Counted from the stretch's first letter, positions 32,701 through 48,300 are shown. The stretch: 64,000 nt of DNA from Fasciola hepatica (GCA_948099385.1 CANUEZ040000151.1:5650001-5714000); one strand, 5' to 3'. A program made the numbers and translations. Notes: a model not told the origin generated them from the sequence alone.

Positions 32701-35700
32701 ACCATCACGACGAGACTGCACCTTGACGTGGTGTGATGGCTTGCGCGCCTCTATGACCCAAAGAGCTATACAGGATGGCTTTTTTAGCCGGAGATGCAAT
32801 CATACCTGACAGGTTAATGGGTAGAGGTCAGACAGAGTTCAGTCTCCTGGTCCTCCAGGTTGGGGGTCGATTTAAGCTGGCAGCTCAATCGGCAAAATCA
32901 GTGGAAGAATAATTGATCCAAGCAAATGGGCTTCCACCAAGCCATCCCGCTGCCTTGCGGATAGGTTCTCGTTAGAACTAAAGGCTTTGGATGAGAATCC
33001 TAACCGTTCTCCTGCTTTGAGGCTGGGCACCCTAGCAGTACCCGTCCAACATCTCCCATGAACTGCACGAATATAAAGAATTCCATACTGCATCGGTCGT
33101 CGCGCAGGATAATCAAGACCGCGCTGCCCATTGCATCGAGCGGGGTGGGTAGTGATAAGTGGGCTACTTCTCAGAGTTCCCTCTGTTTTATTCAACCTTT
33201 GTCTTCTGTCCCTAACCACCCCTCTTTGCCCCATCTATCGACTCACAATGCTCCCATTGATAACACGGTCGATACTCGCAACGATTCATTGTCAAATAGT
33301 GTCGGGAATAATCCTCTGACTGGTAACTCACATTTTCTCAAGCCTCATCAGCCTCTGAATCCCGGCTCCTTCAACGTGCGTACACTCATGCAGCCCGGTC
33401 AGTAGGCGTACCTAGCCCTCACATTAGATTCTGTGAAGATTGATGTCTGCTGCTTAAGCGAAACGCGTATCCAGGATTCGAGCAGTGTGATTCAACTAAC
33501 TGCTCCTGGTATCTTATCGAGGTATTTCTTGCGCACCTCAGGAGACGAAGCAGCTAGAGTTGTGGGTCAACGTGGTGTAGGAATAGTCTTGACTGAGAAG
33601 GCTGAGGCTGCCCTCTTAGACTGGATCCCTGTTAACAGTCGTTTATGTGCTGTGAGACTCCAGGGGTCGGTTGGCGTTCGAAAGGATAGTTGTGTTAGGC
33701 GCAATTTGTTTGTGATCTCGGCACACACCCCAACAGACTGCAGCTCAGACGCGCAGAAAGATGAGTTCCATGAAAAACTCGCCACTCTCGTTCGCAGGAG
33801 CAAATGTTCTGACATTGTAGTGCTAGCTGGCGATTTCAATGCACAAGTTGGCAAACTCAGTGTGTCAGAAGCCTGTTTAGGTGGGCGTTGTGCTTTACCC
33901 GCTGAGCGTATAGATAACGGGGATAGACTTCTCCAGTTTTGTGCAGACAATCGATTGTTCTTGTCTATCACCAATTTCCGACACAGCTCGCGTCGCACAG
34001 CGACATGGCGCTCTAACTCTACAGGTACTTTGAGTCAAATTGATCATATCGCCGTAAGCTACCGCTGGCGCAGTTCTGCTCAGAACTGTACATCTTACTG
34101 GTCCACGTACATATAGGCTGACAGTGCATTAGTTTTAATGCGATTATCTCTGTAGCTCCATGGTCATCGTCGCAAACCGCAAACCCGATTAGCCGTGCAA
34201 CGTTTGTGTGATCCAGAAGTACGCACCCGTTATGAGCAGAAGTTAGCACATGAGCTAGGATCTACGACGAACAGTGATGTAGATGAGCATTGGGCTCATA
34301 TGAAAAAGGCGATGCACGTGGCAGCAGGTTTTGCCTGTGCTCCTAGATCCGTTGTCCATCAACGACACTGGATCTCGCAAGAGTCGCTGAGTATAATGGA
34401 GCAAAAGCGTCAGCTCTCGAACCGCAAGGAGATGAATAAGATGCGGAGAAAGCTACAAAGGCAAGTTACGTAAAGCCTTAAGAATAATCACTAAAATTGG
34501 TGGGTGAAGGCAGCCGAAGAAATGGAAATAGCAGCTGTTTCAGGTAACAGTCAGAGACTGTTCAAATTTATTCGTGACACTGGTGGACGGCGCATCCAGG
34601 TCAGTGAAACGATTTGCGATATAAATGGAGAACCCATCTATATCAAACAGCAAAGGCTTGACCGTTGGGCCGAATACTTCAAGGAACAGTTTAGCTGGCC
34701 GCACGCTGGTGTAGTTACTCCCGTGTCAACAACTGCGACTCCTTGGGTGGTATCACTTGAGCCCCCATCGGAAGTAGAAGTAGAGTCATGTATTCGGTTA
34801 CTAATGCGGGGGAAAGCGGCAGGTCCCGGCGAGCTTTCCTCAGTTCTTTCCAAACTGGTCCACCCAGTTGATAAGATCAGTTACCGTCTTACTCCGTGAC
34901 ATTTGGAACGCGGAGCGTATTCCGTTAATATGGAGCGAGTCATTGATTGTTCCCATCTTCAAGAGGGGAATACCCAATGACTGTGGTAATCATCGTGGGA
35001 TTAGCTTAATTCCGATAGTCACCAAAGTGTTATCCTCGATTCTGCTGCACCGTCTTACGCCCACTCGCGAGAGGAAAGCCCGCAAGCAGCAGGCTGGATT
35101 CCGCCCAGGTCGGGGATGCATCGGCCAGATTTTTACTCTTCGCCGACTACTTGAAACGCGTCACATGCACCGCCGACCGACAGTAATGGTTTCCTTAGAC
35201 CTGGAAGGCGCCTTCGATTCAGTTGATCGAACGGCGCTTTTCATTGTTCTTCATCGAAAAGGTATGCCTTAGAAGTTCGTGAACCTACTGAGATCATTGT
35301 ATTCTCATACTTCTGGCCGCGTTAGAGTTTACGGTGAACTATCCGGTCGGTTCGGAACGATCAGTGGTGTTCGACAGGGATGTCCTATGTCTCCATTCCT
35401 GTTCAACTTCGTCATAGACGAAATAATGGAGAGTGCGCTGTAAAATCTTCGGGATGTAGGCGTCGAACTAGGAAATAGGGGAAAGCTATGTGACCTAGAT
35501 TACGCGGACGACGTCGTCTGCTTGTTCGAATCCACAAAACATGCACTAGATAGACTCTCAAGAGCTGTAGCTCTATACGGCATGCGCTTTGCACCTTCAA
35601 AGTGTAAAGTGATGTTACAAGACTGGACGTCAACGATTCCGAACCTGATGCTCGATCGGGAGGTGCTGTCAGTTGTCGACCACTCCACCTACCTCGGCAG

Positions 35701-36600
35701 CAGCGTGACGACGGATGGGAGCTCTGTAGTAGAGGTGAGCACGCGGATATCCAAAGCTCGAGCGGCGTACGCTGGACTGAAGCACTTGTGGCGCCGACCT
35801 GATATGTCACTGAAGTTGAAAGGTCGTGTATACTGTGCTGCAGTGCGTTCAGTTTTGTATGATTGTGAAACTTGGAGTCTGCGTGCTGAAGATATTCGTC
35901 GTCTTGAGGTTTTCGACCACGGATGTTTACGTAGTATCGCTAAGATCGGGTGGAGTAGCCGAGTAGGCAATGCTGAGGTCAGAAACTGAGTATTGGGTAC
36001 TAATTCGGAGAACGTTTTGTCACAGCGTATCCAACTTAGTAGACTTCGTTGATTGGGGCATGTGTTACGTATGACAAACACACGTCTACCGTACCGTGTC
36101 CTATTCTCCGTTCCTCCTAAGGAGTGGAAGAGACCAAGTAGAGGTCAACAGATGACGTGGCAGCGAGGAATGAGAAAATGTACAGCGGGATTAGGAAAAG
36201 TAGGTGCCTCACGTCTTCGTGGTTGGGGTCCAAAAGATCCATCAACCAGTTGGCTGGAGATACTGAAGGATATGGCAGCGAACCGTGAACACTGGCAATC
36301 GTGTTGTTACTTTCTTTCGAATCAGAATGATTGATCAATGCGTTTTTGTACAGTTAGACTGTGTATTTTGTGTTGGTTACTAGGGCATTGTTTCCTTTTC
36401 CCACCCGTGTAGGTCCATTCCCTGTCTGTCTTCTGTGTTCATACCTTCTAATTCAACGTGCAACATGATGAGAAAGACAGTGATAAGTGGGGCTTGCTTT
36501 ACAGTTCAACACTGTACGGTCAATAATTGCCTTTACGGAAACATGAATTTCCTGAAAAGACCATGCGTCAGGAATAATAAGTAACGGTTTTGCAATGCAT
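32701..36600 (+). mobile_element. RTE array unit 2
   Basis: Shares C at 33615 only with unit 3, and Ser (A at 34693) only with unit 1. It has G at 34770, as in units 4-8. Linker of CR1-B DNA: 36519-36600. ORF relic: 33058-36334. Confidence 0.95.
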
Positions 36601-39600
36601 ACCATCACGACGAGACTGCACCTTGACGTGGTGTGATGGCTTGCGCGCCTCTATGACCCAAAGAGCTATACAGGATGGCTTTTTTAGCCGGAGATGCAAT
36701 CATACCTGACAGGTTAATGGGTAGAGGTCAGACAGAGTTCAGTCTCCTGGTCCTCCAGGTTGGGGGTCGATTTAAGCTGGCAGCTCAATCGGCAAAATCA
36801 GTGGAAGAATAATTGATCCAAGCAAATGGGCTTCCACCAAGCCATCCCGCTGCCTTGCGGATAGGTTCTCGTTAGAACTAAAGGCTTTGGATGAGAATCC
36901 TAACCGTTCTCCTGCTTTGAGGCTGGGCACCCTAGCAGTACCCGTCCAACATCTCCCATGAACTGCACGAATATAAAGAATTCCATACTGCATCGGTCGT
37001 CGCGCAGGATAATCAAGACCGCGCTGCCCATTGCATCGAGCGGGGTGGGTAGTGATAAGTGGGCTACTTCTCAGAGTTCCCTCTGTTTTATTCAACCTTT
37101 GTCTTCTGTCCCTAACCACCCCTCTTTGCCCCATCTATCGACTCACAATGCTCCCATTGATAACACGGTCGATACTCGCAACGATTCATTGTCAAATAGT
37201 GTCGGGAATAATCCTCTGACTGGTAACTCACATTTTCTCAAGCCTCATCAGCCTCTGAATCCCGGCTCCTTCAACGTGCGTACACTCATGCAGCCCGGTC
37301 AGTAGGCGTACCTAGCCCTCACATTAGATTCTGTGAAGATTGATGTCTGCTGCTTAAGCGAAACGCGTATCCAGGATTCGAGCAGTGTGATTCAACTAAC
37401 TGCTCCTGGTATCTTATCGAGGTATTTCTTGCGCACCTCAGGAGACGAAGCAGCTAGAGTTGTGGGTCAACGTGGTGTAGGAATAGTCTTGACTGAGAAG
37501 GCTGAGGCTGCCCTCTTAGACTGGATCCCTGTTAACAGTCGTTTATGTGCTGTGAGACTCCAGGGGTCGGTTGGCGTTCGAAAGGATAGTTGTGTTAGGC
37601 GCAATTTGTTTGTGATCTCGGCACACACCCCAACAGACTGCAGCTCAGACGCGCAGAAAGATGAGTTCCATGAAAAACTCGCCACTCTCGTTCGCAGGAG
37701 CAAATGTTCTGACATTGTAGTGCTAGCTGGCGATTTCAATGCACAAGTTGGCAAACTCAGTGTGTCAGAAGCCTGTTTAGGTGGGCGTTGTGCTTTACCC
37801 GCTGAGCGTATAGATAACGGGGATAGACTTCTCCAGTTTTGTGCAGACAATCGATTGTTCTTGTCTATCACCAATTTCCGACACAGCTCGCGTCGCACAG
37901 CGACATGGCGCTCTAACTCTACAGGTACTTTGAGTCAAATTGATCATATCGCCGTAAGCTACCGCTGGCGCAGTTCTGCTCAGAACTGTACATCTTACTG
38001 GTCCACGTACATATAGGCTGACAGTGCATTAGTTTTAATGCGATTATCTCTGTAGCTCCATGGTCATCGTCGCAAACCGCAAACCCGATTAGCCGTGCAA
38101 CGTTTGTGTGATCCAGAAGTACGCACCCGTTATGAGCAGAAGTTAGCACATGAGCTAGGATCTACGACGAACAGTGATGTAGATGAGCATTGGGCTCATA
38201 TGAAAAAGGCGATGCACGTGGCAGCAGGTTTTGCCTGTGCTCCTAGATCCGTTGTCCATCAACGACACTGGATCTCGCAAGAGTCGCTGAGTATAATGGA
38301 GCAAAAGCGTCAGCTCTCGAACCGCAAGGAGATGAATAAGATGCGGAGAAAGCTACAAAGGCAAGTTACGTAAAGCCTTAAGAATAATCACTAAAATTGG
38401 TGGGTGAAGGCAGCCGAAGAAATGGAAATAGCAGCTGTTTCAGGTAACAGTCAGAGACTGTTCAAATTTATTCGTGACACTGGTGGACGGCGCATCCAGG
38501 TCAGTGAAACGATTTGCGATATAAATGGAGAACCCATCTATATCAAACAGCAAAGGCTTGACCGTTGGGCCGAATACTTCAAGGAACAGTTTGGCTGGCC
38601 GCACGCTGGTGTAGTTACTCCCGTGTCAACAACTGCGACTCCTTGGGTGGTATCACTTGAGCCCCCATCAGAAGTAGAAGTAGAGTCATGTATTCGGTTA
38701 CTAATGCGGGGGAAAGCGGCAGGTCCCGGCGAGCTTTCCTCAGTTCTTTCCAAACTGGTCCACCCAGTTGATAAGATCAGTTACCGTCTTACTCCGTGAC
38801 ATTTGGAACGCGGAGCGTATTCCGTTAATATGGAGCGAGTCATTGATTGTTCCCATCTTCAAGAGGGGAATACCCAATGACTGTGGTAATCATCGTGGGA
38901 TTAGCTTAATTCCGATAGTCACCAAAGTGTTATCCTCGATTCTGCTGCACCGTCTTACGCCCACTCGCGAGAGGAAAGCCCGCAAGCAGCAGGCTGGATT
39001 CCGCCCAGGTCGGGGATGCATCGGCCAGATTTTTACTCTTCGCCGACTACTTGAAACGCGTCACATGCACCGCCGACCGACAGTAATGGTTTCCTTAGAC
39101 CTGGAAGGCGCCTTCGATTCAGTTGATCGAACGGCGCTTTTCATTGTTCTTCATCGAAAAGGTATGCCTTAGAAGTTCGTGAACCTACTGAGATCATTGT
39201 ATTCTCATACTTCTGGCCGCGTTAGAGTTTACGGTGAACTATCCGGTCGGTTCGGAACGATCAGTGGTGTTCGACAGGGATGTCCTATGTCTCCATTCCT
39301 GTTCAACTTCGTCATAGACGAAATAATGGAGAGTGCGCTGTAAAATCTTCGGGATGTAGGCGTCGAACTAGGAAATAGGGGAAAGCTATGTGACCTAGAT
39401 TACGCGGACGACGTCGTCTGCTTGTTCGAATCCACAAAACATGCACTAGATAGACTCTCAAGAGCTGTAGCTCTATACGGCATGCGCTTTGCACCTTCAA
39501 AGTGTAAAGTGATGTTACAAGACTGGACGTCAACGATTCCGAACCTGATGCTCGATCGGGAGGTGCTGTCAGTTGTCGACCACTCCACCTACCTCGGCAG

Positions 39601-40500
39601 CAGCGTGACGACGGATGGGAGCTCTGTAGTAGAGGTGAGCACGCGGATATCCAAAGCTCGAGCGGCGTACGCTGGACTGAAGCACTTGTGGCGCCGACCT
39701 GATATGTCACTGAAGTTGAAAGGTCGTGTATACTGTGCTGCAGTGCGTTCAGTTTTGTATGATTGTGAAACTTGGAGTCTGCGTGCTGAAGATATTCGTC
39801 GTCTTGAGGTTTTCGACCACGGATGTTTACGTAGTATCGCTAAGATCGGGTGGAGTAGCCGAGTAGGCAATGCTGAGGTCAGAAACTGAGTATTGGGTAC
39901 TAATTCGGAGAACGTTTTGTCACAGCGTATCCAACTTAGTAGACTTCGTTGATTGGGGCATGTGTTACGTATGACAAACACACGTCTACCGTACCGTGTC
40001 CTATTCTCCGTTCCTCCTAAGGAGTGGAAGAGACCAAGTAGAGGTCAACAGATGACGTGGCAGCGAGGAATGAGAAAATGTACAGCGGGATTAGGAAAAG
40101 TAGGTGCCTCACGTCTTCGTGGTTGGGGTCCAAAAGATCCATCAACCAGTTGGCTGGAGATACTGAAGGATATGGCAGCGAACCGTGAACACTGGCAATC
40201 GTGTTGTTACTTTCTTTCGAATCAGAATGATTGATCAATGCGTTTTTGTACAGTTAGACTGTGTATTTTGTGTTGGTTACTAGGGCATTGTTTCCTTTTC
40301 CCACCCGTGTAGGTCCATTCCCTGTCTGTCTTCTGTGTTCATACCTTCTAATTCAACGTGCAACATGATGAGAAAGACAGTGATAAGTGGGGCTTGCTTT
40401 ACAGTTCAACACTGTACGGTCAATAATTGCCTTTACGGAAACATGAATTTCCTGAAAAGACCATGCGTCAGGAATAATAAGTAACGGTTTTGCAATGCAT
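36601..40500 (+). mobile_element. RTE array unit 3
   Basis: Shares C at 37515 with unit 2 and A at 38670 with unit 1, but Gly (G at 38593) with units 4-8: a mosaic of left and right variants. Linker: 40419-40500. ORF relic: 36958-40234. Confidence 0.95.
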
Positions 40501-43500
40501 ACCATCACGACGAGACTGCACCTTGACGTGGTGTGATGGCTTGCGCGCCTCTATGACCCAAAGAGCTATACAGGATGGCTTTTTTAGCCGGAGATGCAAT
40601 CATACCTGACAGGTTAATGGGTAGAGGTCAGACAGAGTTCAGTCTCCTGGTCCTCCAGGTTGGGGGTCGATTTAAGCTGGCAGCTCAATCGGCAAAATCA
40701 GTGGAAGAATAATTGATCCAAGCAAATGGGCTTCCACCAAGCCATCCCGCTGCCTTTCGGATAGGTTCTCGTTAGAACTAAAGGCTTTGGATGAGAATCC
40801 TAACCGTTCTCCTGCTTTGAGGCTGGGCACCCTAGCAGTACCCGTCCAACATCTCCCATGAACTGCACGAATATAAAGAATTCCATACTGCATCGGTCGT
40901 CGCGCAGGATAATCAAGACCGCGCTGCCCATTGCATCGAGCGGGGTGGGTAGTGATAAGTGGGCTACTTCTCAGAGTTCCCTCTGTTTTATTCAACCTTT
41001 GTCTTCTGTCCCTAACCACCCCTCTTTGCCCCATCTATCGACTCACAATGCTCCCATTGATAACACGGTCGATACTCGCAACGATTCATTGTCAAATAGT
41101 GTCGGGAATAATCCTCTGACTGGTAACTCACATTTTCTCAAGCCTCATCAGCCTCTGAATCCCGGCTCCTTCAACGTGCGTACACTCATGCAGCCCGGTC
41201 AGTAGGCGTACCTAGCCCTCACATTAGATTCTGTGAAGATTGATGTCTGCTGCTTAAGCGAAACGCGTATCCAGGATTCGAGCAGTGTGATTCAACTAAC
41301 TGCTCCTGGTATCTTATCGAGGTATTTCTTGCGCACCTCAGGAGACGAAGCAGCTAGAGTTGTGGGTCAACGTGGTGTAGGAATAGTCTTGACTGAGAAG
41401 GCTGAGGCTGCCCTTTTAGACTGGATCCCTGTTAACAGTCGTTTATGTGCTGTGAGACTCCAGGGGTCGGTTGGCGTTCGAAAGGATAGTTGTGTTAGGC
41501 GCAATTTGTTTGTGATCTCGGCACACACCCCAACAGACTGCAGCTCAGACGCGCAGAAAGATGAGTTCCATGAAAAACTCGCCACTCTCGTTCGCAGGAG
41601 CAAATGTTCTGACATTGTAGTGCTAGCTGGCGATTTCAATGCACAAGTTGGCAAACTCAGTGTGTCAGAAGCCTGTTTAGGTGGGCGTTGTGCTTTACCC
41701 GCTGAGCGTATAGATAACGGGGATAGACTTCTCCAGTTTTGTGCAGACAATCGATTGTTCTTGTCTATCACCAATTTCCGACACAGCTCGCGTCGCACAG
41801 CGACATGGCGCTCTAACTCTACAGGTACTTTGAGTCAAATTGATCATATCGCCGTAAGCTACCGCTGGCGCAGTTCTGCTCAGAACTGTACATCTTACTG
41901 GTCCACGTACATATAGGCTGACAGTGCATTAGTTTTAATGCGATTATCTCTGTAGCTCCATGGTCATCGTCGCAAACCGCAAACCCGATTAGCCGTGCAA
42001 CGTTTGTGTGATCCAGAAGTACGCACCCGTTATGAGCAGAAGTTAGCACATGAGCTAGGATCTACGACGAACAGTGATGTAGATGAGCATTGGGCTCATA
42101 TGAAAAAGGCGATGCACGTGGCAGCAGGTTTTGCCTGTGCTCCTAGATCCGTTGTCCATCAACGACACTGGATCTCGCAAGAGTCGCTGAGTATAATGGA
42201 GCAAAAGCGTCAGCTCTCGAACCGCAAGGAGATGAATAAGATGCGGAGAAAGCTACAAAGGCAAGTTACGTAAAGCCTTAAGAATAATCACTAAAATTGG
42301 TGGGTGAAGGCAGCCGAAGAAATGGAAATAGCAGCTGTTTCAGGTAACAGTCAGAGACTGTTCAAATTTATTCGTGACATTGGTGGACGGCGCATCCAGG
42401 TCAGTGAAACGATTTGCGATATAAATGGAGAACCCATCTATATCAAACAGCAAAGGCTTGACCGTTGGGCCGAATACTTCAAGGAACAGTTTGGCTGGCC
42501 GCACGCTGGTGTAGTTACTCCCGTGTCAACAACTGCGACTCCTTGGGTGGTATCACTTGAGCCCCCATCGGAAGTAGAAGTAGAGTCATGTATTCGGTTA
42601 CTAATGCGGGGGAAAGCGGCAGGTCCCGGCGAGCTTTCCTCAGTTCTTTCCAAACTGGTCCACCCAGTTGATAAGATCAGTTACCGTCTTACTCCGTGAC
42701 ATTTGGAACGCGGAGCGTATTCCGTTAATATGGAGCGAGTCATTGATTGTTCCCATCTTCAAGAGGGGAATACCCAATGACTGTGGTAATCATCGTGGGA
42801 TTAGCTTAATTCCGATAGTCACCAAAGTGTTATCCTCGATTCTGCTGCACCGTCTTACGCCCACTCGCGAGAGGAAAGCCCGCAAGCAGCAGGCTGGATT
42901 CCGCCCAGGTCGGGGATGCATCGGCCAGATTTTTACTCTTCGCCGACTACTTGAAACGCGTCACATGCACCGCCGACCGACAGTAATGGTTTCCTTAGAC
43001 CTGGAAGGCGCCTTCGATTCAGTTGATCGAACGGCGCTTTTCATTGTTCTTCATCGAAAAGGTATGCCTTAGAAGTTCGTGAACCTACTGAGATCATTGT
43101 ATTCTCATACTTCTGGCCGCGTTAGAGTTTACGGTGAACTATCCGGTCGGTTCGGAACGATCAGTGGTGTTCGACAGGGATGTCCTATGTCTCCATTCCT
43201 GTTCAACTTCGTCATAGACGAAATAATGGAGAGTGCGCTGTAAAATCTTCGGGATGTAGGCGTCGAACTAGGAAATAGGGGAAAGCTATGTGACCTAGAT
43301 TACGCGGACGACGTCGTCTGCTTGTTCGAATCCACAAAACATGCACTAGATAGACTCTCAAGAGCTGTAGCTCTATACGGCATGCGCTTTGCACCTTCAA
43401 AGTGTAAAGTGATGTTACAAGACTGGACGTCAACGATTCCGAACCTGATGCTCGATCGGGAGGTGCTGTCAGTTGTCGACCACTCCACCTACCTCGGCAG

Positions 43501-44400
43501 CAGCGTGACGACGGATGGGAGCTCTGTAGTAGAGGTGAGCACGCGGATATCCAAAGCTCGAGCGGCGTACGCTGGACTGAAGCACTTGTGGCGCCGACCT
43601 GATATGTCACTGAAGTTGAAAGGTCGTGTATACTGTGCTGCAGTGCGTTCAGTTTTGTATGATTGTGAAACTTGGAGTCTGCGTGCTGAAGATATTCGTC
43701 GTCTTGAGGTTTTCGACCACGGATGTTTACGTAGTATCGCTAAGATCGGGTGGAGTAGCCGAGTAGGCAATGCTGAGGTCAGAAACTGAGTATTGGGTAC
43801 TAATTCGGAGAACGTTTTGTCACAGCGTATCCAACTTAGTAGACTTCGTTGATTGGGGCATGTGTTACGTATGACAAACACACGTCTACCGTACCGTGTC
43901 CTATTCTCCGTTCCTCCTAAGGAGTGGAAGAGACCAAGTAGAGGTCAACAGATGACGTGGCAGCGAGGAATGAGAAAATGTACAGCGGGATTAGGAAAAG
44001 TAGGTGCCTCACGTCTTCGTGGTTGGGGTCCAAAAGATCCATCAACCAGTTGGCTGGAGATACTGAAGGATATGGCAGCGAACCGTGAACACTGGCAATC
44101 GTGTTGTTACTTTCTTTCGAATCAGAATGATTGATCAATGCGTTTTTGTACAGTTAGACTGTGTATTTTGTGTTGGTTACTAGGGCATTGTTTCCTTTTC
44201 CCACCCGTGTAGGTCCATTCCCTGTCTGTCTTCTGTGTTCATACCTTCTAATTCAACGTGCAACATGATGAGAAAGACAGTGATAAGTGGGGCTTGCTTT
44301 ACAGTTCAACACTGTACGGTCAATAATTGCCTTTACGGAAACATGAATTTCCTGAAAAGACCATGCGTCAGGAATAATAAGTAACGGTTTTGCAATGCAT
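40501..44400 (+). mobile_element. RTE array unit 4
   Basis: First unit with T at 40757 (ctttcgg; G in units 1-3). Private T at 42380 (Ile for Thr). Linker: 44319-44400. ORF relic: 40858-44134. Confidence 0.95.
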
Positions 44401-47400
44401 ACCATCACGACGAGACTGCACCTTGACGTGGTGTGATGGCTTGCGCGCCTCTATGACCCAAAGAGCTATACAGGATGGCTTTTTTAGCCGGAGATGCAAT
44501 CATACCTGACAGGTTAATGGGTAGAGGTCAGACAGAGTTCAGTCTCCTGGTCCTCCAGGTTGGGGGTCGATTTAAGCTGGCAGCTCAATCGGCAAAATCA
44601 GTGGAAGAATAATTGATCCAAGCAAATGGGCTTCCACCAAGCCATCCCGCTGCCTTTCGGATAGGTTCTCGTTAGAACTAAAGGCTTTGGATGAGAATCC
44701 TAACCGTTCTCCTGCTTTGAGGCTGGGCACCCTAGCAGTACCCGTCCAACATCTCCCATGAACTGCACGAATATAAAGAATTCCATACTGCATCGGTCGT
44801 CGCGCAGGATAATCAAGACCGCGCTGCCCATTGCATCGAGCGGGGTGGGTAGTGATAAGTGGGCTACTTCTCAGAGTTCCCTCTGTTTTATTCAACCTTT
44901 GTCTTCTGTCCCTAACCACCCCTCTTTGCCCCATCTATCGACTCACAATGCTCCCATTGATAACACGGTCGATACTCGCAACGATTCATTGTCAAATAGT
45001 GTCGGGAATAATCCTCTGACTGGTAACTCACATTTTCTCAAGCCTCATCAGCCTCTGAATCCCGGCTCCTTCAACGTGCGTACACTCATGCAGCCCGGTC
45101 AGTAGGCGTACCTAGCCCTCACATTAGATTCTGTGAAGATTGATGTCTGCTGCTTAAGCGAAACGCGTATCCAGGATTCGAGCAGTGTGATTCAACTAAC
45201 TGCTCCTGGTATCTTATCGAGGTATTTCTTGCGCACCTCAGGAGACGAAGCAGCTAGAGTTGTGGGTCAACGTGGTGTAGGAATAGTCTTGACTGAGAAG
45301 GCTGAGGCTGCCCTTTTAGACTGGATCCCTGTTAACAGTCGTTTATGTGCTGTGAGACTCCAGGGGTCGGTTGGCGTTCGAAAGGATAGTTGTGTTAGGC
45401 GCAATTTGTTTGTGATCTCGGCACACACCCCAACAGACTGCAGCTCAGACGCGCAGAAAGATGAGTTCCATGAAAAACTCGCCACTCTCGTTCGCAGGAG
45501 CAAATGTTCTGACATTGTAGTGCTAGCTGGCGATTTCAATGCACAAGTTGGCAAACTCAGTGTGTCAGAAGCCTGTTTAGGTGGGCGTTGTGCTTTACCC
45601 GCTGAGCGTATAGATAACGGGGATAGACTTCTCCAGTTTTGTGCAGACAATCGATTGTTCTTGTCTATCACCAATTTCCGACACAGCTCGCGTCGCACAG
45701 CGACATGGCGCTCTAACTCTACAGGTACTTTGAGTCAAATTGATCATATCGCCGTAAGCTACCGCTGGCGCAGTTCTGCTCAGAACTGTACATCTTACTG
45801 GTCCACGTACATATAGGCTGACAGTGCATTAGTTTTAATGCGATTATCTCTGTAGCTCCATGGTCATCGTCGCAAACCGCAAACCCGATTAGCCGTGCAA
45901 CGTTTGTGTGATCCAGAAGTACGCACCCGTTATGAGCAGAAGTTAGCACATGAGCTAGGATCTACGACGAACAGTGATGTAGATGAGCATTGGGCTCATA
46001 TGAAAAAGGCGATGCACGTGGCAGCAGGTTTTGCCTGTGCTCCTAGATCCGTTGTCCATCAACGACACTGGATCTCGCAAGAGTCGCTGAGTATAATGGA
46101 GCAAAAGCGTCAGCTCTCGAACCGCAAGGAGATGAATAAGATGCGGAGAAAGCTACAAAGGCAAGTTACGTAAAGCCTTAAGAATAATCACTAAAATTGG
46201 TGGGTGAAGGCAGCCGAAGAAATGGAAATAGCAGCTGTTTCAGGTAACAGTCAGAGACTGTTCAAATTTATTCGTGACACTGGTGGACGGCGCATCCAGG
46301 TCAGTGAAACGATTTGCGATATAAATGGAGAACCCATCTATATCAAACAGCAAAGGCTTGACCGTTGGGCCGAATACTTCAAGGAACAGTTTGGCTGGCC
46401 GCACGCTGGTGTAGTTACTCCCGTGTCAACAACTGCGACTCCTTGGGTGGTATCACTTGAGCCCCCATCGGAAGTAGAAGTAGAGTCATGTATTCGGTTA
46501 CTAATGCGGGGGAAAGCGGCAGGTCCCGGCGAGCTTTCCTCAGTTCTTTCCAAACTGGTCCACCCAGTTGATAAGATCAGTTACCGTCTTACTCCGTGAC
46601 ATTTGGAACGCGGAGCGTATTCCGTTAATATGGAGCGAGTCATTGATTGTTCCCATCTTCAAGAGGGGAATACCCAATGACTGTGGTAATCATCGTGGGA
46701 TTAGCTTAATTCCGATAGTCACCAAAGTGTTATCCTCGATTCTGCTGCACCGTCTTACGCCCACTCGCGAGAGGAAAGCCCGCAAGCAGCAGGCTGGATT
46801 CCGCCCAGGTCGGGGATGCATCGGCCAGATTTTTACTCTTCGCCGACTACTTGAAACGCGTCACATGCACCGCCGACCGACAGTAATGGTTTCCTTAGAC
46901 CTGGAAGGCGCCTTCGATTCAGTTGATCGAACGGCGCTTTTCATTGTTCTTCATCGAAAAGGTATGCCTTAGAAGTTCGTGAACCTACTGAGATCATTGT
47001 ATTCTCATACTTCTGGCCGCGTTAGAGTTTACGGTGAACTATCCGGTCGGTTCGGAACGATCAGTGGTGTTCGACAGGGATGTCCTATGTCTCCATTCCT
47101 GTTCAACTTCGTCATAGACGAAATAATGGAGAGTGCGCTGTAAAATCTTCGGGATGTAGGCGTCGAACTAGGAAATAGGGGAAAGCTATGTGACCTAGAT
47201 TACGCGGACGACGTCGTCTGCTTGTTCGAATCCACAAAACATGCACTAGATAGACTCTCAAGAGCTGTAGCTCTATACGGCATGCGCTTTGCACCTTCAA
47301 AGTGTAAAGTGATGTTACAAGACTGGACGTCAACGATTCCGAACCTGATGCTCGATCGGGAGGTGCTGTCAGTTGTCGACCACTCCACCTACCTCGGCAG

Positions 47401-48300
47401 CAGCGTGACGACGGATGGGAGCTCTGTAGTAGAGGTGAGCACGCGGATATCCAAAGCTCGAGCGGCGTACGCTGGACTGAAGCACTTGTGGCGCCGACCT
47501 GATATGTCACTGAAGTTGAAAGGTCGTGTATACTGTGCTGCAGTGCGTTCAGTTTTGTATGATTGTGAAACTTGGAGTCTGCGTGCTGAAGATATTCGTC
47601 GTCTTGAGGTTTTCGACCACGGATGTTTACGTAGTATCGCTAAGATCGGGTGGAGTAGCCGAGTAGGCAATGCTGAGGTCAGAAACTGAGTATTGGGTAC
47701 TAATTCGGAGAACGTTTTGTCACAGCGTATCCAACTTAGTAGACTTCGTTGATTGGGGCATGTGTTACGTATGACAAACACACGTCTACCGTACCGTGTC
47801 CTATTCTCCGTTCCTCCTAAGGAGTGGAAGAGACCAAGTAGAGGTCAACAGATGACGTGGCAGCGAGGAATGAGAAAATGTACAGCGGGATTAGGAAAAG
47901 TAGGTGCCTCACGTCTTCGTGGTTGGGGTCCAAAAGATCCATCAACCAGTTGGCTGGAGATACTGAAGGATATGGCAGCGAACCGTGAACACTGGCAATC
48001 GTGTTGTTACCTTCTTTCGAATCAGAATGATTGATCAATGCGTTTTTGTACAGTTAGACTGTGTATTTTGTGTTGGTTACTAGGGCATTGTTTCCTTTTC
48101 CCACCCGTGTAGGTCCATTCCCTGTCTGTCTTCTGTGTTCATACCTTCTAATTCAACGTGCAACATGATGAGAAAGACAGTGATAAGTGGGGCTTGCTTT
48201 ACAGTTCAACACTGTACGGTCAATAATTGCCTTTACGGAAACATGAATTTCCTGAAAAGACCATGCGTCAGGAATAATAAGTAACGGTTTTGCAATGCAT
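44401..48300 (+). mobile_element. RTE array unit 5
   Basis: Distal-type variants throughout. Private C at 48011 (Leu for Phe near the ORF end). Linker: 48219-48300. ORF relic: 44758-48034. Confidence 0.95.
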